Shown: positions 17,890 through 27,424 of the stretch, piece after piece | How positions within the stretch are numbered: the stretch's first letter is position 1 | How the letters are laid out: every line of letters begins with the position of its first letter | Source: Candidatus Nanopelagicales bacterium | GTDB lineage: Bacteria > Actinomycetota > Actinomycetes > S36-B12 | Direction of reading: 5' to 3' | DNA length: 43,546 bases | Assembly: GCA_017857705.1 (NCBI GenBank) | Contig: JAFMCP010000008.1 | Location: 1 to 43,546, forward strand | Translations under genes and position numbers: made by a program | The notes under the pieces: generated by a model | What the model saw: only the letters and a program-made list of their open reading frames with translations | Databases searched by the model: none | What the model was told of the DNA's origin: nothing

Positions 17890-17927
17890 TGCGGGGCAGG
17901 TACCCATTCGTGGGTATTTGCCCCGCA
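17890..17927 (+). terminator. Strong hairpin terminator after ahcY
   Basis: TGCGGGGCA (17890-17898), GG and TACCCA pair with TGGGTA (17911-17916), TT and TGCCCCGCA (17919-17927) around a TTCG tetraloop (17907-17910). With two G-U pairs the stem is continuous over 17 bp. Only three T residues follow, as is common for actinobacterial terminators. Confidence 0.85.
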
Positions 17928-17986
17928 TTTGCGTTTCCGGCATGTCCGGCCTTGTGGAGGCGGTGACAGGGTGACAACATAGGGGG

Positions 17987-18703
17987 ATGAGCATGATGGG
18001 TGCAGGTTCGCGCACTGACGGTGGAATACGTGGCAAGGTCCTTGTCGTCGATGACGATCTGGCTCTCGCTGAGATGCTCGGGATTGTGTTAAGGGGTGAA
18101 GGCTTCGAACCGGTCTTCTGTTCCAATGGAGCCGATGCACTGCGCGTCTTTCGCGAAAGCAGACCTGACATCGTGCTCTTGGATTTAATGCTCCCCGGCA
18201 AAGATGGCGTCGATGTGTGTCGGCTCATTCGTTCGGAGTCGGGAACCCCCATCGTCATGTTAACTGCCAAAAGCGACACGGTGGACGTGGTGGTTGGTTT
18301 AGAGGCGGGTGCTGACGACTACATCGTTAAGCCTTTTAAACCTAAGGAACTTGTTGCACGTATCCGTGCCAGGATTCGCCGTAATGAAGAGCCAGCCATC
18401 GCAGGGTTGCAGATTGGCGATCTGAAAATTGATGTCACGGGTCACTCGGTGCGACGTGGTGATCACAGCCTCTCACTAACTCCCCTTGAATTTGACCTGC
18501 TGCTGTGCTTGGCACGTAAACCCGGTCAGGTTTTCACACGGGAGGCTCTCCTTGAGGAGGTCTGGGGGTATCGACACTCTGCCGATACCCGGCTTGTCAA
18601 CGTTCACGTGCAACGCCTTCGTGCGAAGATCGAACATGATCCTGAACGCCCCGATATTGTTTTAACGGTTCGTGGAGTGGGCTACAAAGCTGGCCCTCTG
18701 TAA
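17987..18703 (+). CDS. mtrA: MtrA response regulator, OmpR/PhoB family
   Basis: A 238-residue two-domain regulator. The receiver opens with KVLVVDDD; the phosphoacceptor Asp is in LLDLMLPG (codon 18182-18184), Lys in VKPFKPKEL. The winged-helix DNA-binding domain has LTPLEFDLLLCLARKPGQVF and ends with VRGVGYKAG. MtrA controls cell-wall and division genes and is phosphorylated by MtrB. The start is ATG at 17987, directly after AGGGGG; ATG at 17993 or 17996 would place AGGGGG at Shine-Dalgarno distance instead, so the first few residues are uncertain. It leads the mtrA-mtrB-lpqB operon. Confidence 0.95.
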   Translation: MSMMGAGSRTDGGIRGKVLVVDDDLALAEMLGIVLRGEGFEPVFCSNGADALRVFRESRPDIVLLDLMLPGKDGVDVCRLIRSESGTPIVMLTAKSDTVDVVVGLEAGADDYIVKPFKPKELVARIRARIRRNEEPAIAGLQIGDLKIDVTGHSVRRGDHSLSLTPLEFDLLLCLARKPGQVFTREALLEEVWGYRHSADTRLVNVHVQRLRAKIEHDPERPDIVLTVRGVGYKAGPL

Positions 18704-18718
18704 GGTGATTTCGCAATT

Positions 18719-20404
18719 GTGAAAATTATCCATTCACTCCTCACTCCCTTTCGTCAGGGTAGGAAGATCTGGCGCCGTTCACTGATTTTTCGTGTCACGA
18801 CTTCAACACTTGTCCTCAGCGCCATAGTCGTGACGATTCTTGGCTTTTCACTCTTGTCACGGGTCACAACAGGACTACTGGAATCAAAGGATCGTTCGGC
18901 AATCAGCGAGGCGTCATCTGGATTGGGTGAGGCTCAACGTTTACTCGATGCAGCCAACACAGGTCCTGCGACTCCCTCGGCTGCCCGACTTGTTGACAGT
19001 GTGATTGCAACATTAGGCGCGCGTTCTGGCTCACCTTCTGCATTTGATGTTCTATTGCTTGCAACGAACGCGAATACAGATGCGCCCGAGCGAGGGACAA
19101 ACTTGGTCGCCGTGTCGAGTATCCCGGATGAATTGCGAGAATCAATTGAAACGACAAAGCGACAATCGTGGACCTATGCCCCGATTGTCTTTCTCGACGG
19201 GCGAACCACGCCCGGTCTCATAGTGGGTGCTCCGCTTACCGTTCCAACCGTTGGCCCTTATGAGTTGTATTACCTGTTCAATCTTGATCAGGAACAAGAA
19301 ACCCTTGATCTAGTGTCGAGTGCCGTCTTGGGTGCCGGAATCATCTTGGTGATCTTGGTTGCTGGCGTAACCTTGCTGGTTACTCGACAGGTGGTCGTCC
19401 CGGTGCGTGAAGCAGCTCGAATTGCAAGGCGTTTTTCTTCGGGGAAATTGAATGAACGCATGCAGGTGAAAAAAGAAGACGATCTTGCTCAACTTGCGAC
19501 CTCATTTAATGAGATGGCGCAGAATCTGGCCATGCAGATTCGGCAATTGGAGGAACTTTCACTTCTCCAGCAGAGATTCGTCTCGGACGTATCCCATGAA
19601 TTGCGCACGCCGTTAACGACCATCCGCATGGCAGCCGACGTAATGTATGAAGATCGTGGAGCATTTGATGCATCCAATGCTCGATCAGTCGAGCTGTTAC
19701 AACAGCAACTAGATCGTTTCGAATCACTACTAGTGGACCTGCTGGAAATTTCACGTTTTGATGCCGGTGCTGCCGTGCTCGAGATTGATCGAGCAGATCT
19801 TGTGCCGATGATCGAGCGAATAATTCATGCTACGGAGCCTCTTGCAGAGCGAAATGGACTAAAGGTGCGGTTTGCGGCCTACGAACGCCCGGCCTTTGTG
19901 GAGTGTGATCCGCGCAGGATCGATCGAGTGATTCGGAATTTGGTGGATAATGCCATTGAGCATGCCAATGGAACGGACGTGGTCATTGAACTTGCTGGCA
20001 ACCCTGAGGCGGTGGCGATTACGGTCCGGGACTTTGGGGTGGGCCTAATGCCGGGAGAAGCCAGTCTGGTGTTCAGCCGATTCTGGCGCGCAGACAAGGC
20101 GCGGGCACGCACCACGGGAGGAACCGGTTTGGGGCTTGCAATCGCACTGGAAGACGTTCGACTTCACAGTGGGTGGCTCGAGGCGGTCGGTGAACCTAAT
20201 GCCGGTGCCTGTTTTCGGTTGACACTGCCAAGGGTCGCGGGGGAGGCCTTCACTACTTCGCCATTATTAATGTCCGAAGGGTTCACTGAGGGTGGAAATT
20301 TAGGGAGTGAAGCGGGCGTCGAAGAACTTGCGATTCACACAGATCTTAATGTGCGGACGCGGGACCCTCTTGATACTGCTCCATGGCAAAGGAGTGGGCC
20401 TTGA
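18719..20404 (+). CDS. mtrB: MtrB sensor histidine kinase
   Basis: A 561-residue membrane kinase: helix 1 at about 22-46, an extracytoplasmic sensor region, helix 2 at about 199-223, a HAMP linker, then the HisKA box DVSHELRTPL with phosphoacceptor His293 (codon 19595-19597). The ATP-binding domain has the N box RNLVDNAIEHA, G1 DFGVGL, F box FSRFWRADKA and G2 GGTGLGLAI. It phosphorylates MtrA. The GTG at 18719 has AAGGTGA overlapping the mtrA stop, so translation is coupled. About 60 extra residues follow the kinase core with no recognisable domain. Confidence 0.95.
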   Translation: MKIIHSLLTPFRQGRKIWRRSLIFRVTTSTLVLSAIVVTILGFSLLSRVTTGLLESKDRSAISEASSGLGEAQRLLDAANTGPATPSAARLVDSVIATLGARSGSPSAFDVLLLATNANTDAPERGTNLVAVSSIPDELRESIETTKRQSWTYAPIVFLDGRTTPGLIVGAPLTVPTVGPYELYYLFNLDQEQETLDLVSSAVLGAGIILVILVAGVTLLVTRQVVVPVREAARIARRFSSGKLNERMQVKKEDDLAQLATSFNEMAQNLAMQIRQLEELSLLQQRFVSDVSHELRTPLTTIRMAADVMYEDRGAFDASNARSVELLQQQLDRFESLLVDLLEISRFDAGAAVLEIDRADLVPMIERIIHATEPLAERNGLKVRFAAYERPAFVECDPRRIDRVIRNLVDNAIEHANGTDVVIELAGNPEAVAITVRDFGVGLMPGEASLVFSRFWRADKARARTTGGTGLGLAIALEDVRLHSGWLEAVGEPNAGACFRLTLPRVAGEAFTTSPLLMSEGFTEGGNLGSEAGVEELAIHTDLNVRTRDPLDTAPWQRSGP

Positions 20405-22134
20405 TACGCAGAATTATCTTCATTGGCATTGTTGGCGTGCTACTCACCGGTTGTGGAATGGCCCCAGGTTCCTTCGTGGCTCAAGTACCCACAGCGGGAC
20501 CAATCGAGCAAGGACAACTTGTCTCAAACCCGAGTGCCAATCAATTTATTCGAGTAATCGCTAGGCCGCCACGTGATGGCATGTCACCAACTGAGATCGT
20601 GCAAGGCTTTCTAGAGTCGTCAGCATCATTTGATAATAATCATGCGGTTGCCCGAAGTTATTTGACGCCCGAAGCAGCGCAGGAATGGGACCCAAGTTCG
20701 GGTGTAGTTGTTTATGACGGTGTTCCAACACTCGTTGAAGCTGGGGCGGCTGTGTTGTTTAGCACGACCCTAAATGGACGCATCTCAAATATTGGACGTT
20801 ACACAGTTGAAGATCCCGGTACGCAATTGCAGCAGAGTTTTTTTCTTTCACAAAGAGATGGGCAATGGCGAATCAATCTTGCACCAACGGGGCTATTGCT
20901 CTCTAATTTTGACGTCAATCGTGCCTATCGCAGTTTTCCTTTGTACTTCTTTAATCCAAGTTTCCAGACACTGGTGCCTGATGCCAGGCTGATCCCTGTC
21001 ATTGGTCCAGCCCTGGGAACGACACTGATTCAGCGGCTCATTGACGGACCGAATCAATGGCTCTTTCCGGTAGTGCGGACAGGATTTCCTGCTGGAGTTG
21101 AGTTGGCAGTTGATGCCGTACCCATCGAGAACGGGATTGCACGGGTCAACCTCAATGCCAGTGTGGCATTGGCCAATGACGCAGCTCGAGTGGCGTTGTC
21201 ACAGCAAATCGTGTGGACCTTGCGGCAATTGCCCGAGGTGCAATTTGTTGAGATATCTGTCAACGGTACGCCGTTGAGTGTGCCTGGAACGGCGTCGCCC
21301 CAGTCGCGCGACGCCTGGCCAGAAGTTAACCCAAATGGTATGCCCAGTGATGCTGTTGGCTACGCGTCAACAGAAATAGGAGTCGTGAGATTAGCAGTCT
21401 CGGGAAATATTCCAGTGCCCGGTGAATTTGGAAGGCCCGCCGACAGCCTGACGAAATTAGCAGTGTCGAATAACGGCAGGCGAGCAATTGCTTCGACTTC
21501 GAATGGTGATCTTTTATGGGGCAGTTTGGTCATCGGTTCAACATTTGAATCCGATACCCCTTCGCCGGATTCGTTAGCCGGAGTGCAGTCAATCGCTTTT
21601 GATGGGGATACAACGGTTTGGATTGTCAGTGAAAGTGGGTCAGCGCAAACCCTATTGCCGACAGGTGAAACTTTTGAAATTCAGATTCAGGGACTTGCGC
21701 AGGGTGATTTTGTTCAGTCAATCACCCCTTCACGTGATGGAACTCGTGCAGCGATCATTGTCTTTACCGAAGCGGGGTCTGAACTACTGCTCGCCCAAGT
21801 TGATCGACCTTCACCGGCAAATGTCACTCGAATTCAATTATTAAATCCGATTAGAATCGAAAGCAAACTCAGTGCCGTAACCGCCCTAGCATGGTCAAGC
21901 GCCAACACGATTGCAGTTATAGGTGCTGAGACTGCGGGAACGCTTCAAATTTATGAAATTGACGTAGGACGCGGGGAGGTTCAAGCCCAGGGTTCGCCCG
22001 CGGATCCAGTCTCCATAGCCGCCGCACCAGGGTTGCCCACTTTGGTTACCTCAGCAGATGGTTCAATCTATGAAAATTCGTCTCAGTCATGGATTGTGCG
22101 AATTCAAGGAAGCGCCGCAGCATATCCCGGTTAA
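20401..22134 (+). CDS. lpqB: LpqB lipoprotein, MtrAB accessory protein
   Basis: A 577-residue lipoprotein. After RR and a hydrophobic stretch comes the lipobox LLTGC with Cys18 as the lipidated residue. The body has a GerMN-like region (about 190-310) and a C-terminal beta-propeller-like region. In mycobacteria LpqB interacts with MtrB and modulates its signalling. I prefer the TTG at 20401: AAAGGAG lies at 20388-20394, 6 nt upstream, and TTG overlaps the mtrB TGA as TTGA. The ATG at 20383 gives six more residues but has no ribosome-binding site. It converges on comF with 14 nt between stops. Confidence 0.92.
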   Translation: MIRRIIFIGIVGVLLTGCGMAPGSFVAQVPTAGPIEQGQLVSNPSANQFIRVIARPPRDGMSPTEIVQGFLESSASFDNNHAVARSYLTPEAAQEWDPSSGVVVYDGVPTLVEAGAAVLFSTTLNGRISNIGRYTVEDPGTQLQQSFFLSQRDGQWRINLAPTGLLLSNFDVNRAYRSFPLYFFNPSFQTLVPDARLIPVIGPALGTTLIQRLIDGPNQWLFPVVRTGFPAGVELAVDAVPIENGIARVNLNASVALANDAARVALSQQIVWTLRQLPEVQFVEISVNGTPLSVPGTASPQSRDAWPEVNPNGMPSDAVGYASTEIGVVRLAVSGNIPVPGEFGRPADSLTKLAVSNNGRRAIASTSNGDLLWGSLVIGSTFESDTPSPDSLAGVQSIAFDGDTTVWIVSESGSAQTLLPTGETFEIQIQGLAQGDFVQSITPSRDGTRAAIIVFTEAGSELLLAQVDRPSPANVTRIQLLNPIRIESKLSAVTALAWSSANTIAVIGAETAGTLQIYEIDVGRGEVQAQGSPADPVSIAAAPGLPTLVTSADGSIYENSSQSWIVRIQGSAAAYPG

Positions 22135-22148
22135 TAGGACGGTTTGCT

Positions 22149-22856
22149 TCACGCTTTACGCACTCCTGCGATGGCTGCGCATCCAATTACATGCACACCG
22201 GCGAGTAGGAGTTGGGAGACAGCCGCGATGAATGTTGCCCCGCTCGTAGTGACATCGTCAATAACGATTGCTGGAATGGGGTTGCGCACATAACCATCTG
22301 GGATCCGACCAATCCGGAATGCATTATGTGCTGCGTACGTGCGAGCTGATGTGCTGAGCGCCTTGGAGCGCCCTGCACCGCGTTGATCGACTAGCCAAGT
22401 TGCAACAGGGAAGCCCTCTTTTGCCAAGTGATCCGCAACGAGGATCATTGGGTCAAATCCGCGTGCGCGTATTGATGATTTTCTCGAAGGAATGGGGATC
22501 AAGATGGGAAGCGGCCCCACTTTCCCAGATTTTTGGGGATCAACGATCGGAATTTGAGCAATTGCCCCGGTCAGTAGATTGGCAAGGATCTGAGCTAGTT
22601 CGGGGATCGCATTGTCTTTGTATCGGTAAATCATGGCATCAATCGGCGGTGTATAGCGGTGGGCGATTGCCAATGGGATTCGGAGGTCTTCTGCCAGTTC
22701 ATCAAATCTCAAATCCCGCATTATGTGCGCCCGATTGCGGACGGTCTCATGGCATTTCGCGCAAATAAGGGTTCCCAGAGTTCTGCAGCCGATACATTCT
22801 CGGGCAAGTACCAGATCACTGAGCTCGGTCACGAATTGCTGTAATAAATTTCGCAT
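22149..22856 (-). CDS. comF: ComF family phosphoribosyltransferase-like protein
   Basis: A 235-residue protein with a zinc-ribbon N-terminus (Cys21, Cys24, Cys32, Cys35) and a type I PRTase fold. The PRPP loop VIDDVTTSGAT is at 198-208 and IPIPSRKSSIRARGFDP precedes it. ComF proteins support DNA uptake in competent bacteria, but in actinobacteria the role is mostly untested. The ATG is at 22856. Unlike the usual arrangement, the gene is on the strand opposite mtrAB-lpqB and secA. The 106-bp gap to secA contains no ribosome-hibernation factor gene, which often sits between comF and secA. Confidence 0.88.
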   Translation of the reverse strand: MRNLLQQFVTELSDLVLARECIGCRTLGTLICAKCHETVRNRAHIMRDLRFDELAEDLRIPLAIAHRYTPPIDAMIYRYKDNAIPELAQILANLLTGAIAQIPIVDPQKSGKVGPLPILIPIPSRKSSIRARGFDPMILVADHLAKEGFPVATWLVDQRGAGRSKALSTSARTYAAHNAFRIGRIPDGYVRNPIPAIVIDDVTTSGATFIAAVSQLLLAGVHVIGCAAIAGVRKA

Positions 22857-22962
22857 AAGGCATGTCTATTGGGCTGGGATCCGGGTGGCTAGAGGCAATT
22901 TCCGCCTGTGGAACTACGATGGCACCTGCTGCTTTATCTAATCGTTACTTGGAAGGTTTCAC

Positions 22963-25725
22963 GTGGGCGTTCTTGACAAGATTCTTCGAGCAGGCGAAGG
23001 CAAAACACTCCGCAAGCTGGAGGGGATTGCGAAGGCGGTAAATGCGATTGAATCTGACTTCGTTGACCTCACCGACGCCGAATTACGCGAACTCACCGAT
23101 GAGTTCAAGGAGCGTTATGCGCAGGGCGAGCACCTTGATGACTTGATGCCGGAGGCATTTGCCACGGTGCGGGAGGCTTCTAAGCGAACGTTGGGTCAGC
23201 GGCATTACGACGTCCAGATTATGGGCGGTGCGGCACTTCACTTGGGCAATATTGCAGAAATGCGCACAGGTGAAGGTAAAACTTTGGTGTCAACGCTTCC
23301 TGCGTACCTCAATGCGATTTCTGGCAAGGGTGTTCACGTTGTCACAGTTAATGACTACCTGGCCGAGCGTGACTCTGAATGGATGGGCCGCGTTCACCGT
23401 TTCCTCGGGCTCAGTGTTGGGACAATTCTTAACAACATGACTCCGGCGCAGCGGCGCGAAGCATATGCAGCAGATATTACCTATGGAACGAATAATGAAT
23501 TTGGATTTGACTATCTGCGCGACAACATGGCCTGGACTGCTGAGGAGATGGTCCAGCGTGGTCAGAATTTTGCTGTGATCGACGAAGTCGACTCAATCCT
23601 GATTGATGAAGCCCGAACCCCACTTATCATCAGTGGGCCGGCTGACCAGGCAACGGAATGGTACGCGGAATTTGCACGTATCGCCAAGAAGATGGTGCGT
23701 GATCAACATTATGAAGTTGATGAGAAAAAGAAAACAGTAGGCGTGCATGAAGAGGCAATCGATTTTGTAGAGGACGAACTGGGAATTGATAATCTGTATG
23801 ACACAGTGAACACGCCTTTGGTTGGGTATCTCAATAATGCCATTCGGGCCAAAGAATTATTCAGAAAAGATCGCGATTACGTGGTCATGGATGGCGAAGT
23901 AATTATTGTTGACGAACACACGGGTCGTATTTTGAAAGGCCGCCGCTATAACGAGGGACTACACCAGTCAATTGAAGCCAAAGAAGGGGTGGAAATTAAG
24001 GCTGAGAACCAAACACTGGCGACGGTTACCCTGCAAAACTTTTTTCGGCTCTATGACAAATTGGGTGGCATGACGGGTACAGCCATGACCGAGGCTGCTG
24101 AATTCAATCAAATTTACAATCTTGGTGTTGTGCCGATTCCCACCAACCGTGACATGGTGCGCCAGGATAATGCGGACTTGATTTACCGAACCGCGCAAGC
24201 AAAGTTCAATGCTGTTCTTGAAGACATTGTTGAACGTCATGCAACAGGGCAGCCAATCTTGATTGGAACAACGAGCGTTGATAAATCAGAAGAGCTATCG
24301 GCACTGTTGAAGAAAAATGGCGTCCCACATGAAGTTCTTAATGCCAAACATCACGAGCGAGAAGCAGCGATTGTCGCTATGGCAGGACGCAGGGGAGCTG
24401 TGACGGTCGCCACCAATATGGCCGGCCGTGGAACTGACATCATGTTGGGTGGAAATGCTGAGGCGATCGCGGCCGCTGACCTCTCTCGCAGGGGACTAGA
24501 TCCAGTAGAAGACCCTGAAGGATATGAAGCGGCCTGGAAGCCGGCACTAGCCGCAGCAGAAGCAAGTGTGAAGGCCGAGCATGACGAGGTCGTCGGGCTG
24601 GGAGGGCTTTATGTTTTGAGCACCGAGAGACACGAATCTCGCCGGATTGATAATCAGTTCCGCGGTCGCTCTGGTAGACAAGGTGACCCCGGAGAGTCAC
24701 AGTTTTATCTCTCACTCGAAGACGACCTCATGCGCCTATTCAAAGCTGACATGGTGAATGCATTCTTGCAGCGGTTCAACGTCCCAGATGACGTCCCGAT
24801 TGAAGCCAAGATGGTGTCAAACGCTATTCGTTCCGCTCAAAGTCAAGTTGAGGCACAGAACTTTGAGATTCGAAAAGATGTTCTCAAATACGATGACGTC
24901 TTGAACCGCCAACGTCTCGTTATCTATGACGAAAGACGCCGAGTTTTGCAGGGTGAAAACATCGAAGAGCAGGTTCGAGAGTTCATCACTGCAACAGTCG
25001 ATGGTTATGTAACTTCAGTTACCGGTGAGGGTTACCCGGAGTCATGGGACCTAGAGCGCATGTGGGACGCCCTCAAGGCGCTTTACCCCGTTGAGTTGAC
25101 TCTTGATCAAGTGCTCGATGAGTCTGGTGGGGATATAGGTGGCTTAAGCGCCGATTTCCTTCGCAATATGCTCGTAGAGGATGCAGAGAGGGCCTATGAC
25201 ATCCGTGAACAAGAATTAGGTGAGGAAGTCACTCGGGAACTTGAGCGTCGAGTAATTCTCTCGGTGCTGGATCGTAAGTGGCGTGAACACCTTTACGAGA
25301 TGGACTATTTGCGTGATGGAATCGGCTTGCGAGCAATGGCGCAGCGGGATCCTTTGATCGAGTACCAGCGTGAAGGTTTCGATTTGTTTACAGCCATGAT
25401 GGACTCCATCAAAGAAGAAACCGTTGGTTATCTCTTCCACGTCGAGGTCGCCGTTCAGCCTGAAGTCGAAGAGGAAGCGGCAGCGGCAATTGAGGGTCTT
25501 GTTGACGCTACGGGAACGAATGCGAGTGCGGCATTGAACTTGCAGGCAAAGGGATTGGCCCCGCAGCGTCCACAGCACCTGGAGTATTCAGCACCTGATG
25601 CAGATGCGGAAGGTGGCGTGGTCCACGGCGAAATGGAAGCGGGGGAAGACGGGATCATTGAAGTGGATCCCAACGCAAGCCGAGCCGAACGTAGACGAAT
25701 TGAGCGAGCAAACAGAAAGCGCTAG
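22963..25725 (+). CDS. secA: Protein translocase motor subunit SecA
   Basis: A 920-residue SecA1-type ATPase. Walker A is MRTGEGKT (100-107), the DEVD Walker B is at 207-210 followed by [13 protein letters not shown], the helicase motif [12 protein letters not shown] and the Q/R-rich [17 protein letters not shown] motif are all intact. It drives preproteins through SecYEG at the membrane. The C-terminus is acidic and then basic ([14 protein letters not shown]) with no cysteine-rich SecB-binding tail, as usual for actinobacterial SecA1. The start is GTG at 22963 with GGAAGG upstream. Its TAG shares CTAG with the stop of the convergent gene. Exported clients in this window include LpqB, the amidase-SpoIID protein and the DUF5719 protein. 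Confidence 0.98.
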   Translation: MGVLDKILRAGEGKTLRKLEGIAKAVNAIESDFVDLTDAELRELTDEFKERYAQGEHLDDLMPEAFATVREASKRTLGQRHYDVQIMGGAALHLGNIAEMRTGEGKTLVSTLPAYLNAISGKGVHVVTVNDYLAERDSEWMGRVHRFLGLSVGTILNNMTPAQRREAYAADITYGTNNEFGFDYLRDNMAWTAEEMVQRGQNFAVIDEVDSILIDEARTPLIISGPADQATEWYAEFARIAKKMVRDQHYEVDEKKKTVGVHEEAIDFVEDELGIDNLYDTVNTPLVGYLNNAIRAKELFRKDRDYVVMDGEVIIVDEHTGRILKGRRYNEGLHQSIEAKEGVEIKAENQTLATVTLQNFFRLYDKLGGMTGTAMTEAAEFNQIYNLGVVPIPTNRDMVRQDNADLIYRTAQAKFNAVLEDIVERHATGQPILIGTTSVDKSEELSALLKKNGVPHEVLNAKHHEREAAIVAMAGRRGAVTVATNMAGRGTDIMLGGNAEAIAAADLSRRGLDPVEDPEGYEAAWKPALAAAEASVKAEHDEVVGLGGLYVLSTERHESRRIDNQFRGRSGRQGDPGESQFYLSLEDDLMRLFKADMVNAFLQRFNVPDDVPIEAKMVSNAIRSAQSQVEAQNFEIRKDVLKYDDVLNRQRLVIYDERRRVLQGENIEEQVREFITATVDGYVTSVTGEGYPESWDLERMWDALKALYPVELTLDQVLDESGGDIGGLSADFLRNMLVEDAERAYDIREQELGEEVTRELERRVILSVLDRKWREHLYEMDYLRDGIGLRAMAQRDPLIEYQREGFDLFTAMMDSIKEETVGYLFHVEVAVQPEVEEEAAAAIEGLVDATGTNASAALNLQAKGLAPQRPQHLEYSAPDADAEGGVVHGEMEAGEDGIIEVDPNASRAERRRIERANRKR

Positions 25726-26324
25726 CGCATCTCTATGGCGGTGAGCATCCATTGATTGCCAACTGCCTCCATGCGCATTGCAATGGCATGTGAGCGTGCA
25801 GTGCCGACAAGTACCGCGCTGGCCTCAATGATGCCGGGTGCAACCTGCATCGCTCGCACACCGCGAACCTTTCGCAGCCGAGACAAGCCCTTTTGAGCTC
25901 GCGTCGATGGGTGCCGTGAGTAGCTTCGTCCGCGCATTGCCAGAAGCGATAGTTGATCCCGACTCACCCAGCGATTGAGTTGAGCGCTGGGTCGTTCGCC
26001 ACAGCCCACCTCAAAAACCATCCGCGCCATGTGACCTGCCCAACTAATCGGGTGCGGGACGTCAACAAGCTCACCTTCCTCGTTGGGGACTCGAATGTGA
26101 CTCGGTACAACAGATGTGCCTGTTGTCTCCGTGACCAACTCAAGCGGACGAGTGGCGGGAACACCGGGGGCGATCTGCCAGGTTAGGGCAAGTGGAAGCT
26201 GCTCCCTGTGGTCCACATGGTCGGGGATACCACCTTCGATCAAGCGCAGACTCGGTGGTTGGGCGGGCGCTAGGTCAGTTGTCCTTGCACCGACCTCGTC
26301 TTGGGGGATTACGTGGTTCGTCAT
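25722..26324 (-). CDS. Rv3235 family protein
   Basis: A 200-residue protein from the ATG at 26324, chosen because GAGGA lies 6 nt upstream; a GTG at 26336 would add four residues. The N-terminal half is Pro-rich and probably disordered. The C-terminal half ([62 protein letters not shown]) is the small conserved domain seen in actinobacterial Rv3235/DUF6459-type proteins next to secA. Function unknown. It diverges from the Sm-like gene across an AT-rich 262-bp gap. Confidence 0.75.
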   Translation of the reverse strand: MTNHVIPQDEVGARTTDLAPAQPPSLRLIEGGIPDHVDHREQLPLALTWQIAPGVPATRPLELVTETTGTSVVPSHIRVPNEEGELVDVPHPISWAGHMARMVFEVGCGERPSAQLNRWVSRDQLSLLAMRGRSYSRHPSTRAQKGLSRLRKVRGVRAMQVAPGIIEASAVLVGTARSHAIAMRMEAVGNQWMLTAIEMR

Positions 26325-26410
26325 GTCGATCCTCACAGAAATTCGCGGTGGATACTTCTTTGGCTTTTGCCTATGTTTCTATGTGTTTACTTGTGTTTAC
26401 TTTTATATGC

Positions 26411-26441
26411 ATTATGTGGGCAAGAGGACTGTTTTTGTCAA
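26411..26441 (-). promoter_or_regulatory. Candidate promoter of the Rv3235-family gene
   Basis: On the minus strand TTGACA (26441-26436) is a perfect -35 word, and CATAAT (26416-26411) is a five-of-six -10 word. The 19-bp spacer is longer than ideal, which lowers confidence. The predicted start near 26404 leaves a leader of about 80 nt. Confidence 0.4.
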
Positions 26442-26519
26442 GACCCAATTTTTCGCACATACCGGTTATGCCCAAAATGAGAAATTTTAAACATGAGTGA
26501 ATGAAAAATGTCCTTCCAT

Positions 26520-26541
26520 GAGGGCTTTATCCACAGCCCTC
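26520..26541. promoter_or_regulatory. Hairpin with a perfect DnaA-box word
   Basis: GAGGGCT (26520-26526) and AGCCCTC (26535-26541) form a 7-bp stem. The loop plus the first base of the right arm spells TTATCCACA (26527-26535), the strong DnaA-box word. It lies 46 bp upstream of the Sm-like gene, beside an AT-rich stretch (26340-26520) with no credible gene. Confidence 0.5.
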
Positions 26542-26586
26542 CAATCGAATTGGTAAAAATGTGATTGCCACGCTCAGACTGGTCAG

Positions 26587-27138
26587 GTGGAAATCCCTGA
26601 AGTTTGGATGCAGGCCCAGGCCAGTGTCCAGGCACAACTTGATCAAGAGGTAGTGGCTGAGGCCGCCGAGCTCGCCGAAGCACAGTGGAGCGAAATGACT
26701 TTGGCCGCTCGTCTCTTTCAAGCTCGAGGCAAAGAAGTTGTTCTCGATGTTTATGGAAGTTGTTGCAGTGGAATTCTTATCGAGTTGAGTGCATCAGGTG
26801 AATTCATTTTGCTGCAGGGTATTGATGCCCAGACGGGGAGAGCTTATGAGTGCCTGATTCGGACGGGTTGTATTAATACTGCACGTGGGCTTCCTCGCGG
26901 CTTGGCTCCGGTCGCCGAAGCATTATCCCGAACCAGGATTGGATTTCGAGAAGGATCTTGGCTGCGAGGGCAGCGGGGCAACCGAGTGGTTCTAAAAATC
27001 CACAACTCTTCACAGCACGTGCTCGGAAGGGTTGCCGCCGTTGGGCGTGATTTCATCGAGATTGAAACCGGAGATGGCATCGACGTGAGACTCGTGGTGG
27101 CCCTGAGTTCGATAATCTCGATGAAGGTTTCTTCCTAG
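26587..27138 (+). CDS. Unknown protein with two Sm/SH3-like beta-barrel segments
   Basis: A 183-residue protein. An N-terminal helix (about 1-45, Ala/Gln/Glu-rich) is followed by KEVVLDVYGSCCSGILIEL and GEFILLQGID, then by RVVLKIHNSSQHVLGRVAAV and DFIEIETGDGIDV. The two blocks share a V-x-L-D/K ... G-x-L/V ... D/E-F-I pattern, as if one small barrel had been duplicated. Related proteins occur near secA in other actinobacteria as hypotheticals. The start is GTG at 26587 with a weak ribosome-binding site; ATG at 26608 is possible. It converges on the HTH gene with both stops inside CTAG. Function unknown. Confidence 0.72.
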   Translation: MEIPEVWMQAQASVQAQLDQEVVAEAAELAEAQWSEMTLAARLFQARGKEVVLDVYGSCCSGILIELSASGEFILLQGIDAQTGRAYECLIRTGCINTARGLPRGLAPVAEALSRTRIGFREGSWLRGQRGNRVVLKIHNSSQHVLGRVAAVGRDFIEIETGDGIDVRLVVALSSIISMKVSS

Positions 27139-27374
27139 TCGGGATTAGTTCCCGTTTCATCATCTTTTCCAAATGGGTGGGTAGAAACGAATTCGCGGGT
27201 CTGAGCATACATATTTTCGATGTATTGCTCTAGGGCCTGGGCTTCGACCCTCCACTGTCCACGCCCACCAACTTTGATGGCAGGTAATTCACCACTACGA
27301 ACTAAAGCGTAGGTTTGAGCAGAAGAGATATTCAGTGTCTCAGCAACATCTGCGAGTGTGAGAAAACGGGGCAC
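27135..27374 (-). CDS. Small helix-turn-helix protein, BldC/excisionase-like
   Basis: A 79-residue protein with the MerR-type winged-helix pattern of BldC, AlpA and excisionases: FLTLADVAETLNISSAQTYALVRSG, then LPAIKVGGRGQWRVEAQALEQYI. BldC-like proteins bind DNA cooperatively as head-to-tail oligomers. The gene is divergent from the SAF/CpaE-like pair across a 155-bp gap packed with palindromes, so it could regulate that pair and itself. No integrase or phage gene is nearby, so an excisionase role is unlikely. Confidence 0.85.
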   Translation of the reverse strand: MPRFLTLADVAETLNISSAQTYALVRSGELPAIKVGGRGQWRVEAQALEQYIENMYAQTREFVSTHPFGKDDETGTNPD

Positions 27375-27424
27375 GGGGACATAGTGTCAAAGTCATTGGA
27401 CCGGCGCAGCAACCACCCTTTACC

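Noticed and set aside
27135-27374. Excisionase of an integrated element
   Set aside because: No integrase, attachment-site repeat, tRNA or phage gene nearby; the gene sits in a conserved chromosomal neighbourhood and fits a BldC-like regulator.
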